A stretch of DNA of 18,036 nucleotides from JALYUA01 sp038229875 (GCA_038229875.1 JBBROA010000087.1:1-18036), one strand, 5' to 3'. Numbered from the stretch's first letter, positions 7,326-17,008 are shown. The notes: a model not told the origin generated them from the sequence alone. Numbers and translations are program-made.

Positions 7326-7358
7326 AAAGAAAAAGGCGCGGCCGTGAAGCGCGCGCCT
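7326..7358 (-). terminator. Intrinsic terminator of pnp
   Basis: On the - strand AGGCGCG and CGCGCCT form a 7-bp stem with an 11-base loop, followed at once by TTTTCTTT. It begins 23 bases after the pnp stop codon, so it probably ends the rpsO-pnp transcript. Confidence 0.8.
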
Positions 7359-7381
7359 GGCTCACTCGACCGTGGCGGTCG

Positions 7382-9601
<2,220 letters not shown>

Positions 9602-9645
9602 GATTTTCCTTTCGAGTCGCGGGCGAGAAACAGGGACGCCGGCCG

Positions 9646-9663
9646 CGGGGCGGTTTTGCCCCG
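9646..9663 (-). promoter_or_regulatory. Hairpin in the pnp leader
   Basis: CGGGGC, a 6-base loop (GGTTTT on the + strand) and GCCCCG form a 6-bp stem within the rpsO-pnp gap, about 45 bases before the pnp start codon. A candidate RNase III processing or PNPase autoregulation site by analogy with E. coli; not a terminator because no T-run follows. Confidence 0.45.
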
Positions 9664-9686
9664 GCGCTCCGGCAGAGAAAATGTCC

Positions 9687-9700
9687 CGGCCCTCGGGCCG
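9687..9700 (-). promoter_or_regulatory. Short palindrome after rpsO
   Basis: CGGCCC TC GGGCCG is a perfect 14-base palindrome (6-bp arms) ten bases after the rpsO stop. On the - strand it is followed by GGACATTTTCTC, so it could be a leaky terminator or the upstream arm of a processed structure between rpsO and pnp. Confidence 0.45.
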
Positions 9701-9710
9701 ATAGATTGAT

Positions 9711-9989
9711 TTACTTACGGAGGCCGAGACGCTCGATCAGCCGGTGGTAACGATCGGCATCCTCGCTCTTTAAGTAGTCGAGCAGGCGCCGGCGCCGGGA
9801 GACGAGCTTTAGAAGACCGCGGCGGGAGTGATGGTCCTTCGCGTTCGTCTTGAAGTGCTCGGTCAGGTAGGTAATCCGGTTCGTGAGCAGGGCAACCTGG
9901 ACCTCGGGGGAGCCGGTGTCCGTATCGTGCGTGCGGTAGTCGCGCACGATGTTGGGTTTCTCGGTCGTCTGGTAGGTGGTGGCGTTCAA
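9711..9989 (-). CDS. rpsO: 30S ribosomal protein S15
   Basis: Primary 16S rRNA-binding protein of the 30S platform. The 92 residues are close to the usual 88-89. Family hallmarks are present: DTDTGSPEVQVALLT, ITYLTEHFKTNAKDHHSRRGLLKLVSRRRRLLDYLK, and the C-terminal RYHRLIERLGLRK. The frame opens with TTG at 9989, preceded by GGAGGA three to four bases upstream. No ATG exists upstream in frame before the leader, so a TTG start is the best reading. S15 in E. coli represses its own mRNA through a leader structure, and a weak start codon would suit tight control, though that is inference. A candidate sigma-70 promoter lies ~40 bases upstream, so rpsO-pnp may be transcribed separately from the truB cluster. 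Confidence 0.96.
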   Translation of the reverse strand: MNATTYQTTEKPNIVRDYRTHDTDTGSPEVQVALLTNRITYLTEHFKTNAKDHHSRRGLLKLVSRRRRLLDYLKSEDADRYHRLIERLGLRK

Positions 9990-10037
9990 GAATCCTCCAA
10001 TAGCCTCTTAATACTCTCTACTTTTTAATAAACCCCG

Positions 10038-10066
10038 AGCCTAGCACGGGCGGGCACGGGAGCCAA
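10038..10066 (-). promoter_or_regulatory. Candidate sigma-70 promoter for rpsO-pnp
   Basis: On the - strand a TTGGCT box (10066-10061) and a TAGGCT box (10043-10038) are separated by exactly 17 bases, placing transcription start near 10030 and giving an A/T-rich leader of ~40 bases before the rpsO Shine-Dalgarno. A small CCCCT/AGGGG inverted repeat (10067-10080) lies just upstream of the -35 box. Confidence 0.55.
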
Positions 10067-10123
10067 CCCCTCACAAGGGGCGAAGGCCGATGGTGCGGAG
10101 GCGAAGGCGAAGGGCGGCTGAAA

Positions 10124-10158
10124 AGCTGACAGCTGAGCTGGAGGAGCTGAGCGGAAGC
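10124..10158. repeat. Degenerate 7-base repeat after truB
   Basis: AGCTGAC, AGCTGAG, CTGGAGG, AGCTGAG and CGGAAGC follow each other in 7-base steps, ending four bases before the truB stop codon. Bases 10081-10123 continue with CGAAGGC-like units (10081-10087 and 10102-10108). No transcription terminator for truB is evident here. Confidence 0.65.
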
Positions 10159-10162
10159 TGTC

Positions 10163-11110
10163 TTATCTCCGTCCGACCGTCTCTTCCGCCAGCACGATCC
10201 TGGGCTTCAGGATCGAAACGCCGCCCTGGCCGATCGGTGAGACCTGGGCCAGCGCAACCATCTCGTCGCCGGGACCCAGAAGGGTGACCCACGCGCCGTC
10301 CGGGGACGTCACCCCGCGGGCGGGGATCGCCTGTCCCTTCCGGACCTTCCAGGCCTCTAGAGACGCGAGACGCAGCCTTTCAAACGGGAAGGGGACCCGG
10401 GACAGAGGCAGGGCGTGCGGAGGAAGCAGCCGCTCGGCGTTCGGAAGCTCCTCGAACAGCTCGAGCGCGATTGCCTCGTCGACCCGGAAATCGCCGATGC
10501 GCGTCCGCCGGAGGCTCTCGAGGTGAGCGCCGCAGCCGAGCGATTCCCCGATCGAGTGCGCGATCGACCGGATGTACGTCCCGGACGAGCAGGAGATCGA
10601 GAACTGGATCCGCCCGCCGGCAGGAGGCGACAGCACGAGCTCCGTGACCCGCACCTTCTTCGGCAAGAGCGGGACTTCTTCGCCCTTGCGCGCCATCTCG
10701 TAGAACTTGCGTCCCTTGATCTTCTTCGCGGAGTAGGGCGGGGGAGATTGTTGAAACTCTCCGCGAAACGGGGCGGCGGCCACTTCGATCAGCGCGGCCG
10801 TGATGTGTCCCGCGTCTTTCTCTTCTCCGAGGGGCTCACCCTCGCGGTCGTACGTCGCCGTCGCCCGGCCGAGCCGGATCGTGCCCTCGTAGGACTTGTC
10901 GAGAAGCGTGAAGAAGCCCTGCAGGCGTGCGGCTCCGCCCGCGCAGAGGAGGAGAAGCCCCGTGGCCATCGGATCGAGTGTCCCGCTGTGCCCGATCCGG
11001 GGAACGCCCGTCGAGCGGCGCGCGCGTTCGACGACGTCGTGCGACGTCAACCCGCCGGGCTTGTCGATCAGAATCAGGAACCCGCGGGAGAGAGAGTCGG
11101 GCCGCGTCAC
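10163..11110 (-). CDS. truB: tRNA pseudouridine(55) synthase TruB
   Basis: Makes pseudouridine 55 in the T-loop of most tRNAs and also acts as a tRNA chaperone. The 315 residues compare with 314 in E. coli. The N-terminal FLILIDKPGGLTSHDVV leads to the catalytic motif GHSGTLDPMATGLL with the nucleophilic Asp at residue 46. KSYEGTIRLGRATATYD, PPPYSAKKIKGRKFYEMARKGE and the FSISCSSGTYIRSIAHSIGESLGCGAHLESLRRTRIG block follow, then a PUA-like C-terminus. The frame stays open far upstream inside rbfA, but the start is set at GTG 11110, which overlaps the rbfA TGA (GTGA) and gives the normal N-terminus. It ends the rimP-to-truB cluster. Confidence 0.96.
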   Translation of the reverse strand: MTRPDSLSRGFLILIDKPGGLTSHDVVERARRSTGVPRIGHSGTLDPMATGLLLLCAGGAARLQGFFTLLDKSYEGTIRLGRATATYDREGEPLGEEKDAGHITAALIEVAAAPFRGEFQQSPPPYSAKKIKGRKFYEMARKGEEVPLLPKKVRVTELVLSPPAGGRIQFSISCSSGTYIRSIAHSIGESLGCGAHLESLRRTRIGDFRVDEAIALELFEELPNAERLLPPHALPLSRVPFPFERLRLASLEAWKVRKGQAIPARGVTSPDGAWVTLLGPGDEMVALAQVSPIGQGGVSILKPRIVLAEETVGRR

Positions 11111-11514
11111 TCCGGCGCGCCCTTGCGCGCCTCGTCCCCGATCTCCTCCTCGCCCTCGTCCGCGATCGAAGGAACCACCGTCGCGAGAATCTCCTCGATG
11201 CGCGCGCCGCGCTCTATCGATCGGTCCGCGAAGAAGTGAAGCTCCGGAGCAAAGCGAAGCCCGCAACGGCGTCCGACTTCCCGCCGCAGAAACCCCGAGG
11301 CGCGATCGAGAGCGGCGAGAGCTTCGTCCCGCTCGGCCTCGCCTCCGAGAGCCGAAAAATAGACGCGGGCGGAATGAAGGTCGGGCGGCATCTCGACTTC
11401 CGTGATCGTGACTTTGCGCAGCTCCGGGTCGCGCGCCTCGAGGAGCACCAGCCGGGAGATCTCCGCCCGGACGAGATCGGAGACGCGCTGGGCCCGGCGG
11501 CTTTCTTTTTTCAT
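11107..11514 (-). CDS. rbfA: 30S ribosome-binding factor RbfA
   Basis: A single KH-like domain protein that binds 17S/16S pre-rRNA and is needed for late 30S maturation and cold growth. The 135 residues match the family: RRAQRVSDLVRAEISRLVL, DPELRKVTITEVEMPPDLHSARVYFSALG, and LRREVGRRCGLRFAPELHFFADRSIERGARIEEIL. A short acidic tail ends the protein. It lies between the DUF503 gene (24 bases upstream) and truB (4-base overlap), as in most bacteria. The start is ATG at 11514. The upstream bases contain a small GCGGG/CCCGC inverted repeat (11518-11529) rather than a strong Shine-Dalgarno sequence. Confidence 0.96.
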   Translation of the reverse strand: MKKESRRAQRVSDLVRAEISRLVLLEARDPELRKVTITEVEMPPDLHSARVYFSALGGEAERDEALAALDRASGFLRREVGRRCGLRFAPELHFFADRSIERGARIEEILATVVPSIADEGEEEIGDEARKGAPE

Positions 11515-11538
11515 CTTGCGGGACCCCGCGCTCTCGAC

Positions 11539-11826
11539 TCACACATGGATGAACTCATTCCGGTAATCCAGAATCTCTCCCTCGAGGTTCGACTCAACGA
11601 AGCGGAGCACGTTCTGTAGAACCGCGTCCAGGGGCACCTGGTCGGGCCCGACGACCGCGACGCCGAGCTCGCACCTCTGGAGCAGGTCCTGCCCGCCCAC
11701 TTCGGCCGCGGAGATCTCGAATTCGTTGCGGATGCGACTCTTCAGGCTCTTGACGATCATGCGTTTTTCTTTGAGGCCGCGACAGCCCGGAAGATAGAGG
11801 TCGAAGACGGCGTAGGCGAGGACCAT
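11539..11826 (-). CDS. DUF503 family protein (YlxP-like)
   Basis: A 95-residue protein matching DUF503: VFDLYLPGCRGLKEKRMIVKSLKSRIRNEFEISAAEVGGQDLLQRC, followed by two beta-alpha elements. YlxP-type proteins sit between infB and rbfA in many Gram-positive and other genomes and have been linked to 30S biogenesis, but the molecular role is unsettled. The ATG at 11826 gives the standard N-terminus. There is no Shine-Dalgarno sequence upstream; instead a 7/8-base repeat array begins about ten bases before the start codon, in a 113-base gap that interrupts an otherwise compact operon. Confidence 0.93.
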   Translation of the reverse strand: MVLAYAVFDLYLPGCRGLKEKRMIVKSLKSRIRNEFEISAAEVGGQDLLQRCELGVAVVGPDQVPLDAVLQNVLRFVESNLEGEILDYRNEFIHV

Positions 11827-11835
11827 GGCGTCAGG

Positions 11836-11884
11836 GTGAGGCGTGAGGCGTGAGGCGCAAAGGCGTGCAGGCGTGCAGGCGTGG
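11836..11884. repeat. 7- and 8-base repeats between infB and the DUF503 gene, block 1
   Basis: GTGAGGC occurs three times in tandem (11836-11856), then GCAAAGGC, then GTGCAGGC twice and GTGGATGC as 8-base units. The array sits next to the DUF503 start codon. Confidence 0.85.
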
Positions 11885-11914
11885 ATGCCGAGCGAGGTTT
11901 CCGTTCGCCTGACC

Positions 11915-11942
11915 TTACCCCTGACCCCTCACGTCTCCCTCA
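11915..11942. repeat. 7-base repeats at the infB stop, block 2
   Basis: TTACCCC, TGACCCC, TCACGTC and TCCCTCA form four 7-base steps that run into the infB stop codon (TGA on the - strand, at 11940-11942). They are roughly the complement of block 1 (GAGGCGTGAGG against CCTCACGTCTCC), so the two blocks could fold together into an imperfect hairpin in the transcript. Confidence 0.65.
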
Positions 11943-14900
11943 CCCATTCATCACGCCGGCGACCTTCTCGACCTGGTACGCCTCGATGATGTCGCCGACC
12001 TTCACGTCCTGGTACTTCTCGAGCCCGATGCCGCACTCGAAGCCCTGCTTCACCTCGGAGATGTCGTCCTTGAACCGGCGCAGGGACCCGATCTTGCCCT
12101 CGTAGATCACCCGGTTGTCGCGCAAAAGGCGGACCTTCGATGTCCGGCTGATGGAGCCCTCGGTTATGTAGCAGCCGGCTACGATTCCGAACTTCGGGAC
12201 CTTGAACGTGTTGCGGACCTCGGCGCGGCCCTGGGCGACTTCCTTCAGTGTCGGATCGAGCAGGCCTTCCATCGCCAGCTTGATCTCGTCGGTCACGTTG
12301 TAGATGACCGTGTGGAGCCGGATGTCGACTCCCGCCTTCTCGGCCTCGGTTTCGGCCTTCTTCTCCGGCCGCACGTTGAAGCCGACGATGATCGCCTTCG
12401 AGGCGGAAGCGAGTAGAACGTCGTTGATGTTGATCGCCCCGACTCCCGCGTGGATCACCGACACCTTGACCTTCTCGTTCGAGAGGTTCTTCAGCGACTG
12501 GTTCAGGACCTCGACCGAGCCGGCGACGTCCGCCTTCAACACGATCGAGAGCTCCTTGACCCGGCCTTCCTGCAGCTTGCTGAACAACTGGTCGAGCGAG
12601 AACTTCGAGGACGCCATCACCTTCTCGCGGTCCTTCGTCTGCCGGAACGCGACGACCGAGCGCGCCTTCGATTCGTCTTCCACGACCTGGAACATGTCTC
12701 CCGCCTGAGGCAGATCCTCGAAGCCCGTCACCTCGACGGGAGTCGCGGGCCCGGCCACGTCGATCTTCGCGCCGCGATCGTCTTGCATCGCGCGGACGCG
12801 TCCGAAGACGGAGCCCGCGAAGAAGACGTCCCCGATCTTGAGATCTCCCGCCTGGACGAGAACCGTGGCGAGGTTTCCGCGGCCGATCTCCCGGCGCGCT
12901 TCGAGAACGACGCCTCTGGCTTCGTTGACGACCGGCGCCTTGAGCTCCTGGATCTCCGCCACCAGAAGGATGAGCTCCAGCAGGTGATCGATCCCTTCCT
13001 TCTTCAGAGCGGAGATTTCCGCGGAAGGCACGTCGCCGCCCCAGGACTCGAGCAGCACGCCTCGGTCGGCGAGCTCCTTCTTCACGCGGTCCGGATTCGC
13101 GTTGTTCTTGTCGATCTTGTTGATCGCGACCACGATCGGCACCTTGGCGGCGCGGGCGTGATCGATCGCCTCAACCGTCTGCGGCATGACGCCGTCGTCG
13201 GCGGCGACCACGAGAACGACGATGTCGGTCGCCTTCGCGCCGCGCGCGCGCATCGACGTGAACGCCTCGTGGCCGGGGGTGTCGAGGAAGACGATCGGCT
13301 TGCCGCGGGCCTCGACCCGATAGGCGCCGATGTGCTGGGTGATTCCGCCCGCCTCGCCCGCCGCGACGTTCTCCTGGCGGATCGCGTCGAGAAGCGAGGT
13401 CTTGCCGTGGTCGACGTGACCCATGACGGTGACGACTGGCGCTCTGGGTACCCGGGCCGCCTCCGCCGCTTCCGCTTCGCCAGGACGAGACTGCGAGTCC
13501 GCCGCGCGCGAGAGCTCGAGCTCCTCTTCGAAGGAAACGACCGCCGCTTCGGCGCCGACTTCCTTCGCGATCTGGATCGCGGTCTGCGCGTCGAGCGGCT
13601 GGTTTACGGTGGCCATCACGCCGCGCTGCATGAGGAGACGCAGGATGTCCTTGGCGAGCACGCCGAGCTTCTCGGAAAGCTCCTTGACCGTCACGCCTTC
13701 CGACAGGAAAACGGGGCCGGTCGGCAGCGGCTTCTTGAACTCGAGCAGCTTGCCCGAGTCGTGAGTGCGGGTTTCCTTTGCCGCCCGGCGCAGAGCGGAC
13801 TTGCTGATGGGGCGGGCCGTCGCGACCTCCTCGCCGTCCGTCTTTTCGATCAGCGGCAGCGAGATGTCGGAGTAGGTGTCTTCCTGGTAGGTGCCGACGA
13901 ACTCCCGGAGATCGACTTCGTCCGCGACGGTGATCTTCGGCTTCGCTCCGCCCTTCTTCGCGTTCTTCTTCGCGTCTTCCTTGTCGTCCTTCTTGCGCTT
14001 CGGCGCCGCGCGCTCGGCTGTCGCGGGTGGCGCGGTTCCGCGTCCCGCCGCCGGACCTGTCGGACGGCCGAGCGCAGGCCCGCCGGGACGGCCTGTCGGT
14101 GCGCCGACCCGTCCCGGTCCTCCGAGCGGTCGGGCTCCCGGTCCGCCTGGCGCGGGACGGTAAACGGAGGGACCCGCGGGGCCGGAGGGCCCCATCGGGC
14201 GGCCGGGCGTTCCGGACGCCGGCCCCATCGGGCGGCTGACCGGCCCACCGGCGGGCCCCATCGGACGTCCGGGCGCCCCGGCGGCCGGTCCCATCGGACG
14301 GCCCGCGGGATTCGGCGCCATGGCGGACGGTCCGGTCGGACGCCCCGGCGCGACGGGGCGGGGGGCGATGACCGGGCGCGGCGGCAGAATGATCTTGCGA
14401 GGCAAAGGCTTTGCGGGCGGGGTTGCGGCCGCCGCGGCGCCGGCTGAGGCGGGAGCGCCGGGGGGCGCCGCATCTGACGCGGCCGGCGTCTCTTCCGCCG
14501 CCGGTTCCGCGGGGGCGGAAGCGGACGCGGAGAGCGGAGAGGAGGCGGGCATCGCTGAGGCCGAGGCCGCGGCCGGCGGCGCGACGGGAGTTTCGGCTTC
14601 CGGCTCGGACGACACGACCGCGGTGCGGGCGGGCTCCGCCGGAACGGCCGCGCGCGGGGCACGAGGCTCCGCGGACTTGCGAACGGGCTCGGGCGCTTCC
14701 TCCGCGGGGGCTCCGGGCGGCTTTTCGATGATCTTGATGCGGGAGAGCGCGCTCTTCTGCGCCCTCGGCGCCCGCGACTCGGTGTCGCGCACGATCAGCT
14801 GCTTCGGCGCGTGTGTTTTGCCCTGAAGAATCGCCAGAACGGTCGACTCGTCGAGCGCCGCCTGCGGAGACTTCACATCCACTCCGATCGACTGCAGGAG

Positions 14901-14966
14901 GAAGAGAACTTCCTTGCTGCCGATCCCCATCTGCGCGGCGAGCTCGTCGACTCGGATCTTTCCCAT
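11940..14966 (-). CDS. infB: Translation initiation factor IF-2
   Basis: GTPase that brings fMet-tRNA to the 30S subunit and promotes subunit joining. The 1008 residues comprise an N-terminal IF2_N module (IRVDELAAQMGIGSKEVLFLL), a long Ala/Pro/Gly-rich linker (~70-350), a Lys-rich patch, a second IF2_N-like module (VTVKELSEKLGVLAKDILRLLM, ~425), and the G domain. G motifs are G1 GHVDHGKT (~510), G3 DTPGH (~560), G4 NKID (~613) and G5 ISAL (~650). Domains II-IV follow, with the C-terminal fMet-tRNA binding barrel ending VEKVAGVMNG. The start ATG at 14966 is 9 bases after the nusA stop. The linker contains an 11-residue RPMGP repeat. YlxR and L7Ae-like genes, often found between nusA and infB, are absent. 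Confidence 0.98.
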   Translation of the reverse strand: MGKIRVDELAAQMGIGSKEVLFLLQSIGVDVKSPQAALDESTVLAILQGKTHAPKQLIVRDTESRAPRAQKSALSRIKIIEKPPGAPAEEAPEPVRKSAEPRAPRAAVPAEPARTAVVSSEPEAETPVAPPAAASASAMPASSPLSASASAPAEPAAEETPAASDAAPPGAPASAGAAAAATPPAKPLPRKIILPPRPVIAPRPVAPGRPTGPSAMAPNPAGRPMGPAAGAPGRPMGPAGGPVSRPMGPASGTPGRPMGPSGPAGPSVYRPAPGGPGARPLGGPGRVGAPTGRPGGPALGRPTGPAAGRGTAPPATAERAAPKRKKDDKEDAKKNAKKGGAKPKITVADEVDLREFVGTYQEDTYSDISLPLIEKTDGEEVATARPISKSALRRAAKETRTHDSGKLLEFKKPLPTGPVFLSEGVTVKELSEKLGVLAKDILRLLMQRGVMATVNQPLDAQTAIQIAKEVGAEAAVVSFEEELELSRAADSQSRPGEAEAAEAARVPRAPVVTVMGHVDHGKTSLLDAIRQENVAAGEAGGITQHIGAYRVEARGKPIVFLDTPGHEAFTSMRARGAKATDIVVLVVAADDGVMPQTVEAIDHARAAKVPIVVAINKIDKNNANPDRVKKELADRGVLLESWGGDVPSAEISALKKEGIDHLLELILLVAEIQELKAPVVNEARGVVLEARREIGRGNLATVLVQAGDLKIGDVFFAGSVFGRVRAMQDDRGAKIDVAGPATPVEVTGFEDLPQAGDMFQVVEDESKARSVVAFRQTKDREKVMASSKFSLDQLFSKLQEGRVKELSIVLKADVAGSVEVLNQSLKNLSNEKVKVSVIHAGVGAININDVLLASASKAIIVGFNVRPEKKAETEAEKAGVDIRLHTVIYNVTDEIKLAMEGLLDPTLKEVAQGRAEVRNTFKVPKFGIVAGCYITEGSISRTSKVRLLRDNRVIYEGKIGSLRRFKDDISEVKQGFECGIGLEKYQDVKVGDIIEAYQVEKVAGVMNG
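14185..14310 (-). repeat. 33-base tandem coding repeat in the IF-2 linker
   Basis: The codons for RPMGP recur at exact 33-base spacing (their Met codons at 14193, 14226, 14259 and 14292), giving four copies of an 11-residue unit rich in Gly, Pro and Ala. Such in-frame units expand or contract by slippage and are tolerated in the unstructured IF-2 linker. Confidence 0.85.
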
Positions 14967-14975
14967 AGAAACCAG

Positions 14976-16424
14976 TTACTCCCCGACCGTCGTCTCTTCG
15001 GCCGTCTCGGAAACATTTTCGTTCTCGTCGCCGTCGTCCTCGGATTCGCCCTCGTCGGCGGCTTCAGGCTGGGCCTCGAAGGCGCGGGCGGCCTCCAGGA
15101 CCTTGTCCGCCGACTTCTGGCCAAGCCCCGGAATCTTCGCCAGCTCCTCCGCGCTCTTCTCGAGCAGTTCGGAGAGGCTCGTGATCCCCGCCTCCGCCAG
15201 CTTCTCGACCGTTTTCTCGCCGATCCCGGTTACCTCCGCGAGAGGCGTCTGACGGCGCCTGGAAGCCTGAAGAATCCGGGAGAGCGCCTCGGCGACCTCG
15301 CCCTTGACCTCGCTCTCGCCCTTGATCTCGATCTTCATCCCGATGAGTGCGGAGGCGAGCCGGACGTTCTGGCCCTTCTTGCCGATCGCGAGCGAAAGTT
15401 GATCGTCCTCGACCACGCAGTCGAGACTCATTGCCGCGTCCTCGTGGTGAATCGGCGAAACGCGGGTGATTTTTGCAGGGGCGAGCGCGTTCTGCGCGAA
15501 CGTGATCAGGTCCTCGGAGTAGAGGATGACGTCGATCTTCTCGCCGTGCAGCTCGCGCATGATCGACTGCACGCGGCTTCCCCGCATGCCGACGCACGCG
15601 CCGACGGGGTCGACGTCCCGCTCTCGCGAGCGCACCGCCACCTTCGCGCGCTCACCCGGCTGGCGCACGGCGCCCTTGATCACGACGGTGCCGTCGTAAA
15701 TTTCCGGCACTTCCATCTCGAAGAGCCGGATGAGAAGGCGCGGATCGGTCCTCGAGAGGACGAGCTGCGGGCCCTTCGGATTCCGATGCACGTCGTAGAG
15801 GATCGAGCGGATCCGCTCGCCCTGCCCGTAGCGCTCGGCGCGCGACTGCTGATCGCGCGGAATGATCGCTTCGGTTTTGCCGAGGTCGACGATCATGTCG
15901 CCGCGTTCGAAGCGCTTCACCGTGCCGCTCATCAGCTCGCCCAGCTTCGGGAAGTACTCGTTGTAAATGTTGTCGCGCTCGGCCTCGCGGACCTTCTGAT
16001 AGAGCACCTGCTTCGCGGTCTGTGCCGCGATGCGACCGAGCCCGACCGGTTCGCGGTACTGACGGATCTCGTCGCCGAGCGCCAGCTCCGAGACCTCGGC
16101 CGCCGGCTCGCCTTCGACGGCGGAAGGCCGGAGGATTCGCACGTCGCCCTTGGTCCCGTGCTTGCCGATCAGCTCCTTCGCCTCGTCGATCAGGATCTGC
16201 GGCGGCGGCTCCTCGGACTCGGTATCGAGCTCGTCCACGACGGTGCGGCGCGAATACGCCGTCATCTCACCGGACTTGCGGTCGATCGACGTCACGACCG
16301 CCTTGTCGTGGTAGAACTTGCGGGCCGCGGAAGACATGGCTTCTTCGAGCGCGCCGAACATCTTTTCCGGGTCGATGTCCTTCTCGCGCGAAACCTGTCG
16401 GATCACCGACGGATCAATAATCAT
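14976..16424 (-). CDS. nusA: Transcription termination/antitermination protein NusA
   Basis: RNA polymerase-binding factor that modulates pausing, intrinsic termination and antitermination. The 482 residues contain an N-terminal polymerase-binding domain (1-130), S1 (~160-215, GELMSGTVKRFERGDMIVDLG), KH1 (VGMRGSR at 278-284), KH2 (GKKGQN at 348-353) and one C-terminal helix-hairpin-helix pair (398-447, TGIGEKTVEKL and PGLGQKSADKV). A 30-residue acidic tail (GESEDDGDENENVSE) follows. E. coli instead carries two AR repeats. The ATG at 16424 lies 24 bases after the rimP stop. NusA may feed back on the attenuator-like hairpin upstream of rimP, as proposed for other rimP-nusA-infB operons. Confidence 0.97.
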   Translation of the reverse strand: MIIDPSVIRQVSREKDIDPEKMFGALEEAMSSAARKFYHDKAVVTSIDRKSGEMTAYSRRTVVDELDTESEEPPPQILIDEAKELIGKHGTKGDVRILRPSAVEGEPAAEVSELALGDEIRQYREPVGLGRIAAQTAKQVLYQKVREAERDNIYNEYFPKLGELMSGTVKRFERGDMIVDLGKTEAIIPRDQQSRAERYGQGERIRSILYDVHRNPKGPQLVLSRTDPRLLIRLFEMEVPEIYDGTVVIKGAVRQPGERAKVAVRSRERDVDPVGACVGMRGSRVQSIMRELHGEKIDVILYSEDLITFAQNALAPAKITRVSPIHHEDAAMSLDCVVEDDQLSLAIGKKGQNVRLASALIGMKIEIKGESEVKGEVAEALSRILQASRRRQTPLAEVTGIGEKTVEKLAEAGITSLSELLEKSAEELAKIPGLGQKSADKVLEAARAFEAQPEAADEGESEDDGDENENVSETAEETTVGE

Positions 16425-16448
16425 CTGAGATCGCTCTCTCCATTCGTC

Positions 16449-16964
16449 CTACCGGCGCTCCGGCCATTGGAAATCGAGCCTTGCCAGGCGAATCTCGCCG
16501 AAACGGACATTATAAATTCTGCCCTCCGCCTCATCAACGACCCGGAGGACGTCGTCCTCCACACGGTCGAGCCGCCCCCCGAAGTTGCGCGCTGGCGAGA
16601 GGGCGCCGCGCCCTTCCGGATCGAGACGCTCGGGTGTGACGGGAGTCTCGGTCCGGACCTTCAGCTTCCGGCCCACGAAACGCCTCGCGTCTTCCAGGGA
16701 GTAGAGTTTGCGTTCGAGCCCCGCCGAGGAAACCTCGAGCGCGTACCGATGGGGGATCTCTTCGGAACGGTCGAGCAGCTCGGAAACTTCCCGCGACACC
16801 GCCTCGCAATCCTCGACGGTCACCGGGTCGCCATTGGCTCGTTCGAGGACCACGCGCAACGACGAGAAACGGCCGGTCCCCGCGCTTTCAATGGCGAGAA
16901 GACGGCAGCCCTTGTCCGAAGCGATCGACGCGACCTCCTGGACCGTGGTTTCGCTCACTTTCAT
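16449..16964 (-). CDS. rimP: Ribosome maturation factor RimP
   Basis: Cytoplasmic factor that binds free 30S subunits and helps S12 assembly. The 171 residues show the N-terminal ferredoxin-like domain (VASIASDKGCRLLAIESAG, LRVVLERANGDPVTVEDCEAVSREVSELLD) followed by the hallmark YALEVSSAGLERKL and VGRKLKVRTE, then an SH3-like C-terminal barrel (NVRFGEIRLARLDF). The start is set at ATG 16964, which gives MKVSETTVQEVA. The frame continues upstream to a TTG at 17030, but that would translate through a perfect terminator hairpin and is rejected. No Shine-Dalgarno sequence is visible: the ATG comes only five bases after the T-run of that hairpin. It is the first gene of the rimP-nusA-infB cluster. 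Confidence 0.94.
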   Translation of the reverse strand: MKVSETTVQEVASIASDKGCRLLAIESAGTGRFSSLRVVLERANGDPVTVEDCEAVSREVSELLDRSEEIPHRYALEVSSAGLERKLYSLEDARRFVGRKLKVRTETPVTPERLDPEGRGALSPARNFGGRLDRVEDDVLRVVDEAEGRIYNVRFGEIRLARLDFQWPERR

Positions 16965-16969
16965 TGAAT

Positions 16970-16991
16970 AAAAAAGCGGGCCTTCGCCCGC
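16970..16991 (-). terminator. Terminator/attenuator immediately before rimP
   Basis: On the - strand GCGGGC, loop GAAG, GCCCGC form a perfect 6-bp GC stem followed by six T residues, five bases before the rimP ATG. A second hairpin (ACCCG/CGGGT, 16996-17010) lies just upstream and its arms can compete with the terminator arms. This is the layout described as the rimP leader in other bacteria. It could also end the upstream membrane-protein transcript. Confidence 0.75.
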
Positions 16992-17008
16992 ACTTACCCG
17001 CGAGACGG

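Noticed and set aside
10163..11542. Full 459-residue frame for TruB
   Set aside because: The first 144 codons overlap rbfA out of frame; the GTG at 11110 overlapping the rbfA stop gives the normal TruB length.
11836..11942. CRISPR-like or iteron array
   Set aside because: Units are 7-8 bases with no spacers and no cas or replication gene nearby.
12450..14447. 665-residue + strand frame opposite infB
   Set aside because: Antisense shadow; long only because stop codons are rare opposite GC-rich genes.
14811..16967. 718-residue + strand frame opposite nusA and rimP
   Set aside because: Spans two well-supported genes on the other strand and has no recognisable domain.
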